Assembly (NCBI RefSeq): GCF_900496995.4
Contig: NC_044008.1
Location: 14,393,276-14,457,275, forward strand
Direction: 5' to 3'
Length of the DNA stretch: 64,000 bases
Source of the DNA: Aquila chrysaetos chrysaetos
Taxonomy: Eukaryota > Chordata > Aves > Accipitriformes > Accipitridae
This document shows positions 1 to 12,100 of this stretch, piece after piece. A program made the position numbers and the translations under genes. Numbering within the stretch: the stretch's first letter is position 1; each line of letters begins with the position of its first letter. The notes under the pieces were generated by a model. That model made no database searches and was not told where the DNA came from. It saw only the letters and a list, made by a program, of their open reading frames with translations.

Positions 1-675
1 TCTTTCCAGGTTCCACTCCCAGTTTTCTCTCCCTCCTCCCCCAGAGCGGCGCAGGGGGACGGGGAATGGGGGTTGGGGTCGGTTCCTCACACCTTGTCTC
101 TGCCGCTCCGTCCTCCTCAGGGGGAGGACTCCTCACTCCTCCCCTGCTCCACTGTGGGGTCCTTCCCACGGGCTGCAGTTCCTCACGAACCGCTCCAGCG
201 TGGGTCCTTTCCATGGGCTGCAGTCCTTCCGGAACAGGCTGCTCCAGCACGGGCTTCCCCACCGAGCCGCGGCCATCTTGGGGGGCATCCGCCCCCTGCT
301 CCGGCGTGGGCTCCTCTCTCCCCGGGCTGCAGGTGGGCATCTGCTCCCCCGCTCCCCTCCGCGGGCTGGGGGGGACAGCCCGCCGTCTGGTCTCCCCGCG
401 GGCTGCGGGGGCAGCCCCTCCTGCCCGCCTTCCTCCCTGACCTCGGTACCCGCAGAGGGGCTCCTCTCCCATCCCACTCCTCTCTCTGCTGCAGGTTCCC
501 CTTCTTAACTCTGCTCTCCCACAGGTGTTACCGCCATCGCTGGCGGGCTCGGCCTGGGCCAGAGGCGGGTCCCGCTCGGAGCCGGGGAAGCTTCCAGCAG
601 CTCCTCACAGGAGCCGGCCCTGCGGCCCCTCCGCCGCTACCAAAACCCTGCCACACAAACCCAAAACAAGAGTAT
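1..675 (+). mobile_element. GC-rich repeat resembling an avian endogenous-retrovirus LTR (fragment)
   Basis: The sequence contains degenerate units of the pattern CTGCTCCAGCGTGGGTCC followed by GGGCTGCAG (near 140-175, 190-235, 240-270, 295-335 and 340-375). It ends with a segment reading roughly TTACCGCCATCGCTGGCGGG through AAAACCCTGCCACACAAACC (529-663). I associate this architecture with a repeated family in bird genomes, assigned from memory to ERV LTRs; the exact family is not certain. The left part is cut by the window edge and the right boundary is approximate. Open frames inside (up to 216 codons) are low-complexity and overlap on both strands, so no viral gene is called. Confidence 0.5.
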
Positions 676-2104
676 GGCCCTCATCCAAGAGTTCAGAAAG
701 AGTTTAAAACCAAACCAAAATGATGAACCAAAACCGTCATAAAGACTTTCTAAAAACTTCTGAATTTTTTCCAGAAAAGTCAGGAAGAACCTTGCAGATA
801 GATGAGATTCTTATTGAAACAGCCACGGCAGACTGGGGGAAATCCATTTTCAGGTCAGAATGGTGAATTAATTAACTGATTAGCAGCCTGACCTGACTGC
901 ACAGACTAAGTTTTTCCCAAAAACAGGAGGGTAGGAAAATTTGGACTAACTTGGAGTATGCAAAAAAAGGAAACTCTAACACAGACCTGAAGAGATGAGC
1001 AATCACTTTGAGAAAGAGATTAAAGAATTACAACCCACAAGGACACCAGCCACTTGGATGCTGAGTTGGGTGGACCTAAAGATTTCTCTAACAGCAAACA
1101 TCCACCACATTTTTCTTCCCTGACTGCACATGTAGCTGTCCCAGAATGGAAAGCTCTGGGTATCCCATATAAATGATAGAATAATCTTTAGAGGGAAGCC
1201 CGTGAGCTCAGACCAGCTTGAATCAGTTCAAAAATCATGTCTAATGTGCTGGAAGATAAACAAAATTTCCAGAACCACCAGAAGTGGTTGTATTAGGAAA
1301 AAATAACCCTGGATATGAATTTCATTGTGGTTTTTAGGTACATCTTCCTCTGGACAATGATATTAACATCCACATGTGGTGCAATGCCCACATGCAAGTC
1401 CTGGAGAAGGCCACTAGTCTGAGTTGGCCAGACATAGTCCAGGGGTAGGAGGAGAGGAAAAGAAAACAGCGAATCTGCGTTACAGAGGGCCTGAAGAAAC
1501 TTCTGTTCCTGGTGTATCAGAGCATAAATATGGAGCCAAAACACAAATTATTACAGAACAACACTTGTATCTACACAGGTTAATTTGGACTTGCAGACCA
1601 GTATCAGAGAAAGGAAGTTTTCCAGTATGTAATATGGACTACAAATGAAAGAACGGTGGATACTGGCTTAGACATCGCTATTGTTTCAATAGACACAGGA
1701 AAAAAGCTTGAAAGTGAACCCCTAATTGGCTGCGTCTGTTGCTGACAATGCTGGAGAGATAATTTGTCCCCTTGAAATGTGGGAAAATAAGATTTGATTG
1801 GAACTGATAGGAATTTGAGAAAAAGATTCACAGTTAAGCAAGTACACGATCTAATACCCTGTTCAGATTTAAGGATGGCAAAAACTGCACCAAACTCTTA
1901 TAAGACAATAAAAGCCCAATGTTTTAAAAATGAAGTGTGTTGAGATGTAGCTCCTCAAGGTCCCTAAACAACTGCCCATTGCGAGCTGTGGTCTCATGTC
2001 TCCCCAGGCAGAAGCTCAAAGGCAGCAAGAAAGGGCAAAGAGCATCTAAAGCCTCTTCAGAGGCCCAAGATCTCAGGGGAATTTTAGCTGCTAAAATTTC
2101 AGTG

Positions 2105-2207
2105 CATTTGAGACAGCAGTCCATCCATTTGCAAACTGTTACTGAAAAGTTACAGATAATAAACATGGAAACTGTGGTTGTAAGGGTAAAACAGCAGATG
2201 TAGGAAA
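2105..2207 (+). repeat. 103-bp direct repeat, copy A
   Basis: Colinear without gaps with 2784-2886 (offset 679 bases); about 95 of 103 bases agree. It begins CATTTGAGACAGCAGTCC and ends GCAGATGTAGGAAA. Copy A lies in unique sequence. No known repeat family is recognised. Confidence 0.9.
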
Positions 2208-2503
2208 TGCTAGTGTGGGAAAGCTGTAAGGATAAAGGGGGATCTCAGACCCTCTCATGCACTTGTCCCAGCCCAGTGGTTTTACATTTAAGCACAGAGA
2301 AGCAGATAGTTCTTTGTGAGCATTAGGATTCAGTCTCCAAACCAACAATCACAAATAAGAAATTATATTGCAATGTATCATGCCACACTGATAAGCTGTG
2401 GAGAAGAAGTATGGAGAATCAACTTTCTGTGAAGCACAGAGAGCAAAATGAAAATATTTGTAAGGTTTCTTACCTTTTACATGGGTAAATACCCTGGATA
2501 TTC

Positions 2504-2783
2504 AATCATAGAATCATTGAACAGTGTGGGTTGGAAGGGACCTTAAATATCATCTAGATCCAACCCCCCCCCCGCCATGGGCAGGGACACCTTCCACTAG
2601 ACCAGGTTGCTCAAAGCCCCATCCAACCTGGCCTTGAACACTTCCAGGGATGGAGCATCCACAACCTCTCCAGGCAACCTGCTCCAGTGCCTCACCACCC
2701 TCACAGTGAAGAATTTCTTCCTTACATCTAACCTAAATCTACCCTCTTTCAGTTTAAAGTCATTACCCCTTGTCATATCACTA
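2504..2783 (-). mobile_element. CR1 LINE, 5'-truncated copy (3' end)
   Basis: Read on the minus strand, this is the 3' end of a chicken-repeat-1 LINE. It contains the last part of the ORF2 reverse-transcriptase protein, with the recognisable stretches [18 protein letters not shown] and [17 protein letters not shown]. The 3' UTR follows, ending in the CR1-typical CAATGATTCTATGATT. On the plus strand the element starts AATCATAGAATCATTG and ends about CCTTGTCATATCACTA. Only about 280 bases remain of a full-length element of several kilobases, typical of 5' truncation during target-primed insertion. No obvious target-site duplication is seen, which is usual for CR1. A C-run at 2565-2573 interrupts it. 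Confidence 0.95.
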
Positions 2784-2886
2784 CACTTGAGACAGCAGTC
2801 CATCCATTTACAAACTCTTACTGAAAAGCTACAGATAATAAAGATGGGAACTGTGGTTGTAAAGGTAAAAGAGCAGATGTAGGAAA
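2784..2886 (+). repeat. 103-bp direct repeat, copy B, abutting the CR1 5' end
   Basis: Second copy of 2105-2207. It starts at the truncated 5' end of the CR1 with no intervening bases. Outside the 103 bases the two copies have unrelated flanks. A minus-strand open frame (2597-2803) begins in this copy and runs into the CR1 ORF2 tail, so it is a chimera by position and not a gene. Confidence 0.9.
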
Positions 2887-5800
2887 AAATACATCACTAC
2901 AAATTACAGCAGATTCAGTGTGCTTTCCCCAAATTCACCTGAAGAATGGTAAACAGCCAGTGGAAGTAGATCCAAACAGCAAGGATAGCACAGCTTTCAC
3001 AAATACAAAATCCTCACCAATTTGCATTGATGGATGTTGCTTTACACCTGCCATGTGTGAGGGGTGACACAAGCAGCCTTTCTTTGCCAGATTGCAGTAT
3101 CTAGAGGATATCCTAAGGCAGGGATTGGCAGAAATTAAATTAAGGGGGAATGGGAAGTGACTGATGTGCGCATATATAAGTCAAATATGGAAATAAATAC
3201 CATATACATAGCACAACAAAGACATACTAGTGATTTATAAATAACTAAGCATCTTTCTTGCAAACCAAATTCCTTCAAATTTATCACCAATCTAATCATA
3301 AAAGGGAGGAAACCTGAAGGTCCCAGCAGGCAGCCTATGAGTTACACATGTGCAGAAATTAGTTGAAAACTGCACAAGTTTAAAATACTGATTTGGAACC
3401 TGATTTTCTTTCAGCAAGTGAAAATCTTTTTCAAATCAACCAGTAATTCTAAAATAGCCATACATAAGTCTGCCAAACATCTGTGCACCATTTTAATGAA
3501 AGCAAAGCTTTAATAAACATTGATCAAAAAGGTAAGGTTGTTGGAAAGTTGTAAGCAAGCACAAAGAGGCATTTAAAATGAAACTGTCTTCTAGCTACAG
3601 CTAGAGCACTGTCTAGATCCTTCTGTGCTATGGGGGGGTTCAAGGAAATAATACTAGTGGTGTAACTGTAAAGCATATTGGAAAGGCAGGTGCTGCAGTT
3701 CATTGTTATGCTAAAAAACTCCTAACAATCTTCTATAGCAATTGCAGCTGTCTTTCTTTTACCAATGTATAATAATTATCCATCTGATTAGCAAATGTAA
3801 CCACCTGCAGTTAACTGGTTTACCCATTTAGTTACTTCTAGGGATGAAATGCCTTTAAAAATCAGGCAAGTTAATGCTAAAACTAAAATGCACTTTAAAA
3901 GTTTCATACTGAAATAATATGTCAGATGGCTGTGGAATTATTTCCACTCTGGTACAAGTGCTCAGAAAATGGTTTTCCAAAATGTGAAAAAATATCCTAA
4001 AAATGGCCTCAATGAATTTTAAAATACCAGGTAGCTCAGTATTCTATGAAGGACAATTACTATAACCACATTTTTATTACTAAATATGTCCATCACACTA
4101 CAGGTACCCAGACACCTCAGAGAACACATTTAAATTTATACAGCCATTACATATGGCCAAGTTCTCATCCTCTCTTTCTTCCCCAGTCTCTCTCCCCCTG
4201 CCCCCAATGATTGTAGTCTTACTTCTTATATGAAAAGACTGTTCCTCTTCAATATTCTTCACCCGGGCCTGTAAAACTCTACTCAGCCACTTGCCCAGGG
4301 CCATTTGACAGCTAAGTAAAATATTATTAGTTTTTTCATTAACATAAGTCATTATGGTAAAGGACGAGGAGGGTAGATTTTCTATTGGAGCTGTCAAATT
4401 TTCATGGCAATTTTGATAGGGTAACCTTGCTCTTCCACTTAATGTCACCAGACAACTAAATATTTAGCAATATAGGCAAATTACATCAGTGTCCTCGTGT
4501 GAGATGCACAAATAAAACTAAAATTTTCACTTTGGGACACAGATTTTGATTAAGGTCTTTAACATCTCTCTTTATGTATTTATTGGCTTCAAGGTAATTT
4601 GTAGATCACAGGTTTTTCTTCCTCTTTCCTTGTCCCACCTCAGCTTTCTGTATGTCCCATCAGAACATAGTCACATTTGAAATCTGTTATTTTATTTACC
4701 TACTCTTGTAGCTTCCTTTTAAATCCGAACATGAGTTTTTTTCCACGGCTATTCTGCTTCCTCTCATTTAAGAGAAGGCAGTCAAGCAAGGAACATTTCA
4801 TACTGGGTAAGTCTCATGTCCATACAGAAAACAGCATAACAGAACCACGAGTGTCTTTCCTCAACACTTCTCTCACTAACTGTTGATCCCACTATATGAT
4901 TTCAACTAAACACAACAAAAAGTCAAACATCTGAAAACTACTACGCTTCTATTAATCCTCTGAAAAATCAGTGATGTGAGAAAGGCCCACGGCCCCCTTC
5001 ATTCCCCAGGGAGGGGAAGGCTGTCGCAGCCACATTAGTAGACACCAGAGAACCCACATGGCACAAGACATTATGTGTGCTCCAGCTGCAGGAAAACCCC
5101 CACGCAAAGCTTGTGCCTCAGCAGAGGAGGACTAATCCCAGCTCAAGACACAAAGCCACAGGGAACTGAGCTCATAAATTCCCCTCAGTTAACTACTGGG
5201 AGAAGGCAGCTGTTTGTGGGGTTGTTTCCAATTTTTCTTTCTGTTGGTAATGGACAACCCTTTGCTTTAATCAGTAGCTTCTTGACATAACCACTTAAGA
5301 AATCACTATCCTACATAGTTATGACTATCATACATGAAACTATCCAGGCAAACATGGACTATCCTTTAAAAGTAATAATGATACTGTGATTAGAAGCAGA
5401 TAAAGTTTTGTTTTGGTTTGTTTTTTTTTTTTTTTGTCATTTACAAATAAAACTGTATTCTAATTTCTGGGGAAAAATCACAAGTTTATGCTGTACCTTG
5501 CAAATAATTAGCCCTCCCAAAAAGGATAAAATATCAAATTATGAAGGTACTGTATGTAGTAAAAAAACATGGCATCATCAAGAAGACTGAGATGGGAATA
5601 AGAGAAAGAGAAGGTGCAGGAACACACCCTGTGTTGCAAGAGGGCTCCTGGAGCAGGTTAGGCCCATGCGAGTCTCAGCTGTACATTCAGCTGTCTCTAG
5701 ACCAGAGGTTTTATTCTGATGTAAAAGTAAGTAATCTTCTGACTTTTGTCCCATTGTAGGACAGTAGCATTTAAGGAAACTCTTTGAGAAATTCACATAG

Positions 5801-8800
5801 TATTAATCCGCTTTTCTCCTCCCTCAGATGGGGGGCAGAACTGCAAGCAGAAGGGGAGCTTTCTGAGAAGAAAACTCAAAAAAAAACCTTTTTTCCTGTA
5901 AACAGAAGGTTTCTGCCCATATGTGGATATAAAGAAAACAACATTCCCTGGGGACTCCCAGAATTACAGCTCCTGCTGTATCAGACATTGCTGGTACTTC
6001 ACCCACCAGCAGGATGCCAGGAACCCCTAGAAGTCCTCAGTGTGAATTAAAATCTTTTTTCTCAAACCACAATCCAAGGAAGGAGAGGAAGTCCCCAGCA
6101 CGATAGCAGAAGACTTGTGCCCCTTTTTTACACCTTGAGATTCTTTGTTGTTTCCTTGTTCACTAAGTTCCAGGTCACATCAAATCCTTATAAAACCTCC
6201 ATCCTACCAGGCAGATTAGGAGGTGCCTCGCAGATTGCAGTGCAGTTGGAAGAAAAGCATGGAGACCTATATCATGAGATAGAGTTTATATTTTAATTGC
6301 TCTTTATATTCAGGTTCTGCTGCAGAAGGTACAATACCTGGGTGCAGGAGTGAGCAATGTAGCATGTCTTGCTATGTTGAGGTCGTCTCAGTGTCCATGG
6401 GTTTCGGATTAATTTCTTTAACCTTTAAATGGTGGTATATGGTGCACCATGTTCATTTTGTATTTGTAACAAAGTCTCCACAGACTTAAGCTGTTGTAGT
6501 TTTCTTCCATTTGACTTTGTAATGTTTCTAAGGCACCTGAATTTAAACATACCGCACCTTTTTCTGTGCTAAACTTGACATTATAAAGTAGACTCCACAG
6601 ACTTGTAATGATATGGTTGTGAAATGACTGACACATCGGAAAATCTCATTGAGGTGAATGGAGAATTATTGTCTTTACAGAAGACACTATATCTTATGCA
6701 AGCTGAGTTCAGGGTGCACTCAGTAATCATTGTCAGACCAAAATACATTGTCAGACCAGTTGAAAGTGCTTTTATACAAGAACAACAGAGGTCTGTTACA
6801 AACACCTTCTCAGTGCACACTGTATGCAAAGGCAGGAGAAATCAGGTACTACATTTTGTAAACAGCTAACTTCAGGGCCCTAAGTTTTTGAGCCTCCAGC
6901 TAGAAATATCTAAAATCTGAATTTTGCAAAGATTTTGACCACCAGGATTCCCATTAACTTCACCTGTGCTTACGTGTGCTGGAAACTTTTGAATAAGTCA
7001 TTAGCACACGCAATGGGCATTTAAAGTATGAGGCAGTGCACATCATTGTGCACTTCAAGACTGGTGTCTTGGAAACTGAGAGCAGTGCCTGCAGGAACAG
7101 TGAAGGAAGCTGAATCACAGCTTTATGCAAGGTTAAAGCAGAAATGGATAACTACATACGTAAGTGCTCAGCACTATGCAGGTGCTAAGGAAAGGAGCTG
7201 TCTGTCTCCAACCCAGCCACCTCCATGGCCGGGCTGAGGGGTGCAGGGCTGCCAACTTGAGCTTCTCTGCTCATGGCTAGTCTCTTTGTCACCTTTGCTA
7301 TTTTACGTGCTTTCTCTAACACATTTTTTTTTTTTTAACAATTGAAAAATGCCTTTGAAGTTTAATGTGCAATAAATATAATAATGTGTATATTAATTTC
7401 AGCAATAGTGGATACATTTAAAGCAAGGCTTTATCAATGCAAATTTTCCATTCTGAATGTAATTATAAATGTAAGAAAATGTACATTTATGCCTTAAACA
7501 TTAAACCATCTATGTACCATGGACAAATACATATGTAATCATCCAGTAATGATTCATAGCAAAACACTAAAAAAATAAATTTCTGGAATTTTTATGGTTT
7601 AGGTTCTGTGGACTTCTATTCACATGTAAACCTCATTGACTCCAGTTGCTCTAGTAAAATCCACAGGGTTACTTGCGTAAATCATTGTTGCGAAGTCAGG
7701 CTGGAAATCTGCTAAGAAACTGAAATTTTGCAAAGAATTAAGTTTTGAAGAGGGAATTTGGGATTTTTTTTTACTTGGGAATTTTGGGTGTTTCTTTAAA
7801 GGAAAGTGAGGAGTAAACAAGCAGATACTCTTAAGTGTCCAATCTTCTTGGCACCTTTTCCAACTTGTCCTCTCGTTGAACCAACATAATTCTGTTTTCC
7901 TACTTTCTCTTCCTGAGTGAACACCTTTCTTGCCTCCCAAGAAGAGGGAGCCCCGGGGGACCCCCGATCCCCTTGAGCCCAGCTGCACGCCAGGACGGCG
8001 CACAAGCAGGCACAGCACACAAACGCTGTTTGGCACCACACGAGCCTCCAGCATCAGCTAGAACAGACACAAAGGTATATTAAAGAGCTGTTTGCTGACT
8101 GCTCACCCCGTTCACTACGAAACACCTTCTGAAGGCATTTTTAAACACTTCTACAAAATTGTAATTTGAAATGTATCTCGTCTTTGCACTCATTGAGAAT
8201 AAGTTGATGTGTCAGTTGGAGGCTGGCATCAACCATTTTTGGATGATTGGTTTCAAATCCTCTAATCAGCTTACCGTCCATATAACTGAGCTGTGTGCTG
8301 GGGAAGGCCCTTTGAGGCACAAGTGAAGACATCCTCCCTCCAGCCCCGCAGCAAAATTAGAGCTGTCATTTCCAGCCCCCTGCATTGCTTGCACCTTCCT
8401 ATAACAGCCAGCCAGAAGCTGCATCATTTGACCAAGAGTATCCTGACCCCCAACTCCCTACTGCATGTGTAGCTAAGAGAATTGCAGGGCACCTTTATTT
8501 TTCTAAGAAATATTGATTTAGTATAAATGTAGATTTGAGGCTAAGATTTAGATACATATTTTTCTTCTATTTTATCGAAAATTATAACCCTTACTAAACT
8601 ACTCTTACCAGCCACTCTGCGAAACAACAGGAGACACACTGTAATCCTTATAGAGGAAGCCTAACTCAGAAGTGATATAAATAGCAAGGAAAATGTATAC
8701 ATTATTATGGGCAAGAGCAACAGATGCAGAGCAAGATTTTCTACTTGCACAGGCAGCCCATAATGGGCTTTAAAATAAGGGTGGCATCCTGTGGGGTGAT

Positions 8801-9132
8801 TTTATCCCATGCTGTCCTTGCTTAAAGGGAACAAATTATTGCTCGCCAATAGGGATGATACAGCTGCCAGGTTCAGCGCTCCCTTTCTGGCCATCCCACC
8901 TGGTGCAAAGCCCCCTCAGGAGAGTGAAACGCCAGTTTGCACCAGAAAAAAGGCACTGACAAAGTTTGCCCATTCCCCCTGAGCTCACACCTCCCCTGCC
9001 TATACTGTCCAGGACACCTGCCCCCTCCATCCCCCTTTCACAGCCCTCCCTTGTTTCCAGCAGCTAAAGGAGAAATGGGTTGGGAGCTCCGTTTTTCTCT
9101 TCTCTCACAAACTAGCATGCCCTGGTTTTTAT

Positions 9133-9174
9133 ATCTTCCCTTTATTATCTTCCTTTTATTATCTTCCCTTATTT
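9133..9174. repeat. Three 14-bp tandem units
   Basis: Three consecutive copies of ATCTTCCCTTTATT with one or a few substitutions (starts 9133, 9147, 9161). Pyrimidine-rich, in RELN intron 1. No function is suggested. Confidence 0.8.
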
Positions 9175-12100
9175 CCTAGTTCTCTGTAATTACATATTGG
9201 GACATCAAACGGTGAAGCAGGGACTGCTTTTGAAGGCTTTTATAATTAGCTTTTCTATTGTGTCATCTAATACCTCCTCTGGCTTTAGACTTACTTTTTT
9301 CTGTTCACAACCTCCTGAACATATGGTGGTAAATATGCAGCATGCTGTGAGCTTCACCTGGAGTCTACTTACAATATATCTGCAATGTAAATAACAGACT
9401 TCGTGTCAGTCAATTAATCACACACCAGTGGCTGGCAGAGGGCAGGCAGATTGCAGGAAGAGAAATTGGAAAGTAGTGTCTTGATCAGTGTTGGACTTCA
9501 AGCCAGCATGCTTCTGTGGTATCACTGCTTTTGCCTAAAATACTCTGTTACAATTGCTTTAGACATTGCGTGATATCATAACGACTCGATTCAAGGCCAA
9601 ATTCCCCACTCATCAGGACCACGCTGATAACATTTCACCCATTGGAGTCACGATCCCATTTCCACCAGCACAGAATATGACCCAAATGCAAATTTCATAC
9701 AAAAATTAAATTAAATTTAAAGTGATCCCAGGATGATGCACAAAATTTAAATATTGCCATTGCAGTAGAAGTGTGTCTTTTTGGTAAAACTGATTGAAAT
9801 TAATTACTTTACAGATGTGTTTTATCCTTGTTTTTCCAAGAATGAATATGAGCAAGACAAAGTGCTTTGTTTACCTGATTCACTTTATTTAACTCAAGGG
9901 ATTCATGAGCATATCATCAATTAGAGTCACAAACAAATCATTTTATGTTTGAAAAAAAAGGACTCTACTTCAGTAGATCTTTTCTCATTTGAAGATCTCA
10001 AAGGATTTTCTGTACTACATTAAAATCTTTGTCATTCCCATGGAGGACAAATGAAAATACAGAAATAAATCATCTAATATTTAAGCACACTCGGGTGGAG
10101 CACAGCACAAAAGTTAAGACCTGATAGGAAGAATTTTCCTAACAACAATAAAAATCTCATCAAAGGCAAAGAAATAACCTGCTTATGGCTGATATTCTCC
10201 CACATCTCACTGTACCTGGTCCTGGACTTGTGTCTGCTGGGGCCGGTGCCCGGGAAGGGCTTTGCCCCAGGGCTGGCTTCAGGCAAGGGGATGAACAAGT
10301 GCCCTCAGACACCTTCCACCCATCTTACACCACTGCAGTTCGGCCCTACAGGTCTACGGAGGGTTTGTGTTATTATTGCCTTCATCCTATTTCTTCTGAC
10401 ACTTTATTCCCACGGGGATCACTACGCCCCTGCTTCGCAGCTGCAGAGGGTGCCCTTTACAGAAAGCTCCTCTTTAACTGGGAGACGAAGAAAAAACTTC
10501 AGGGACTAGATCAGCTGTTGGCTTAAAAGCCACTGACTTGTGATGGTCACCAGAAGAACTGGTTATGCATCCAGGACAACAAATTATCTCCCAGATGTGA
10601 CTAGAAACCTAAAACCCACTGCTGCTCCTAAGGGCTTTGCTGCAAGGGTGGGAGCAGAGGCAGCCCGTGCTGGGGCACTCCCGTCCCCCCAGGGACCCCT
10701 GCTGTCCCTCATCTGTGCACATCCCAATGGAGAGGCCTCTCCCCCCATCACTGCCAACCTCTGCTCGGCCGGGACAGGGCCCCATGGCTCAGCAGCCCCC
10801 AGGCCATCCTGAACATGAACCAACCTCCAGGACAGTCAGGCCCTGATGCCCAACACCCTGTGGCTGGGATCCACAGGAGGTGCTGCAGTAGAGTAGTTTT
10901 TCTTTTCAGTGGGGAAATAAAAACTGTTTTCAGTAGGGATCAGTGCCTTATTGCTAAATCCCCCAGTGACTGTAGGGTATAGCAGAGTCTTACCAAGGTA
11001 TTTCTGTGCCTGCGGCATGTGCAGGGTGCCTCTCTGCATGAGTTCTCCTGGAGCTAATAAATAGCCAAGCTCACCTGACTGTCTTCCGTTTCGGTGAAGG
11101 CATTACCCTGGGTCTTTTCCCTCTTCTGGCCACTGATTTCCATCAAGCTTTCAGTTATCTAGCATCTTTGAGACCTATGTTACATTTGACTGAAGTTAAC
11201 CAACACATTCAAAAGGGAGGAGGACAGACAGCGTACTGAGAGTGCCTTAGAAAAGAGCCTGTTCACATAAATCTGCTTCAGGGACAAATTCATTTATTTG
11301 CAAGCATAAGCATGCAGAAAAGGCAACGACACCACAGCAATGTAAAGAACATTTATTTAGCGTATTCGTCTACAACATCTTGCTATGCCAATGAAAATAG
11401 CACCAAAGCAACAGAAGCAATAAATACATACATGACCATTTTAATATTATGGACATTACTATGCAGTGGTCCTAATAACATGTGTAAAGGGAATTTTAGT
11501 GTTTAAAGGATGGTAGCTCTTGTACATATGTAAAAGCTAGCAAAGTTCATTTTTTTTTAGTATTTTAGAGAACACACGTTTGAAGAGTTTAAATGGGTAG
11601 TGCAAAAAGCATATACAGCCCCAGGAACGGCCAGGCTCTGCACTGAGCTTCCAGCCCTGAAGGAGGGATGGGTGAGGCTGTGTCCCCAGCCTGTCCTCCG
11701 GAACACGAGGAGCCGGGCAGCCCTTCCCCGTGGCACCGGCCAGCTCGCTGGGGAAGCAGGGCAGCAAATTCAGAGCATCTCAGCCCAGGCCAGACCCAAC
11801 CTCCTCTTCCAGAGCAAGCACTGTCAGCACCAGGCAGGCGGACATGCTACCTGCAGCCAGACGGGCTCAGGGGGGCTGGCACCCCTCTGCATGGTGTCTT
11901 CAGAAGCCAATGGGTAGAAAAGCCAGCGCTCAACATACCTGGGTGTCCGTATCTCCTTGAGTTGCCCTCCGAAGTGCAAGTGTTTAATTTTGACCTGCAC
12001 AGCACTTTTGGTGCCTGCCTGGTGTCAGCCCATGTCCAGCCCATGGCGGGAGCAGGGCTGTGGGTTCACGCCAGCTCCAGCTCTGCCTCGGGACACACCA

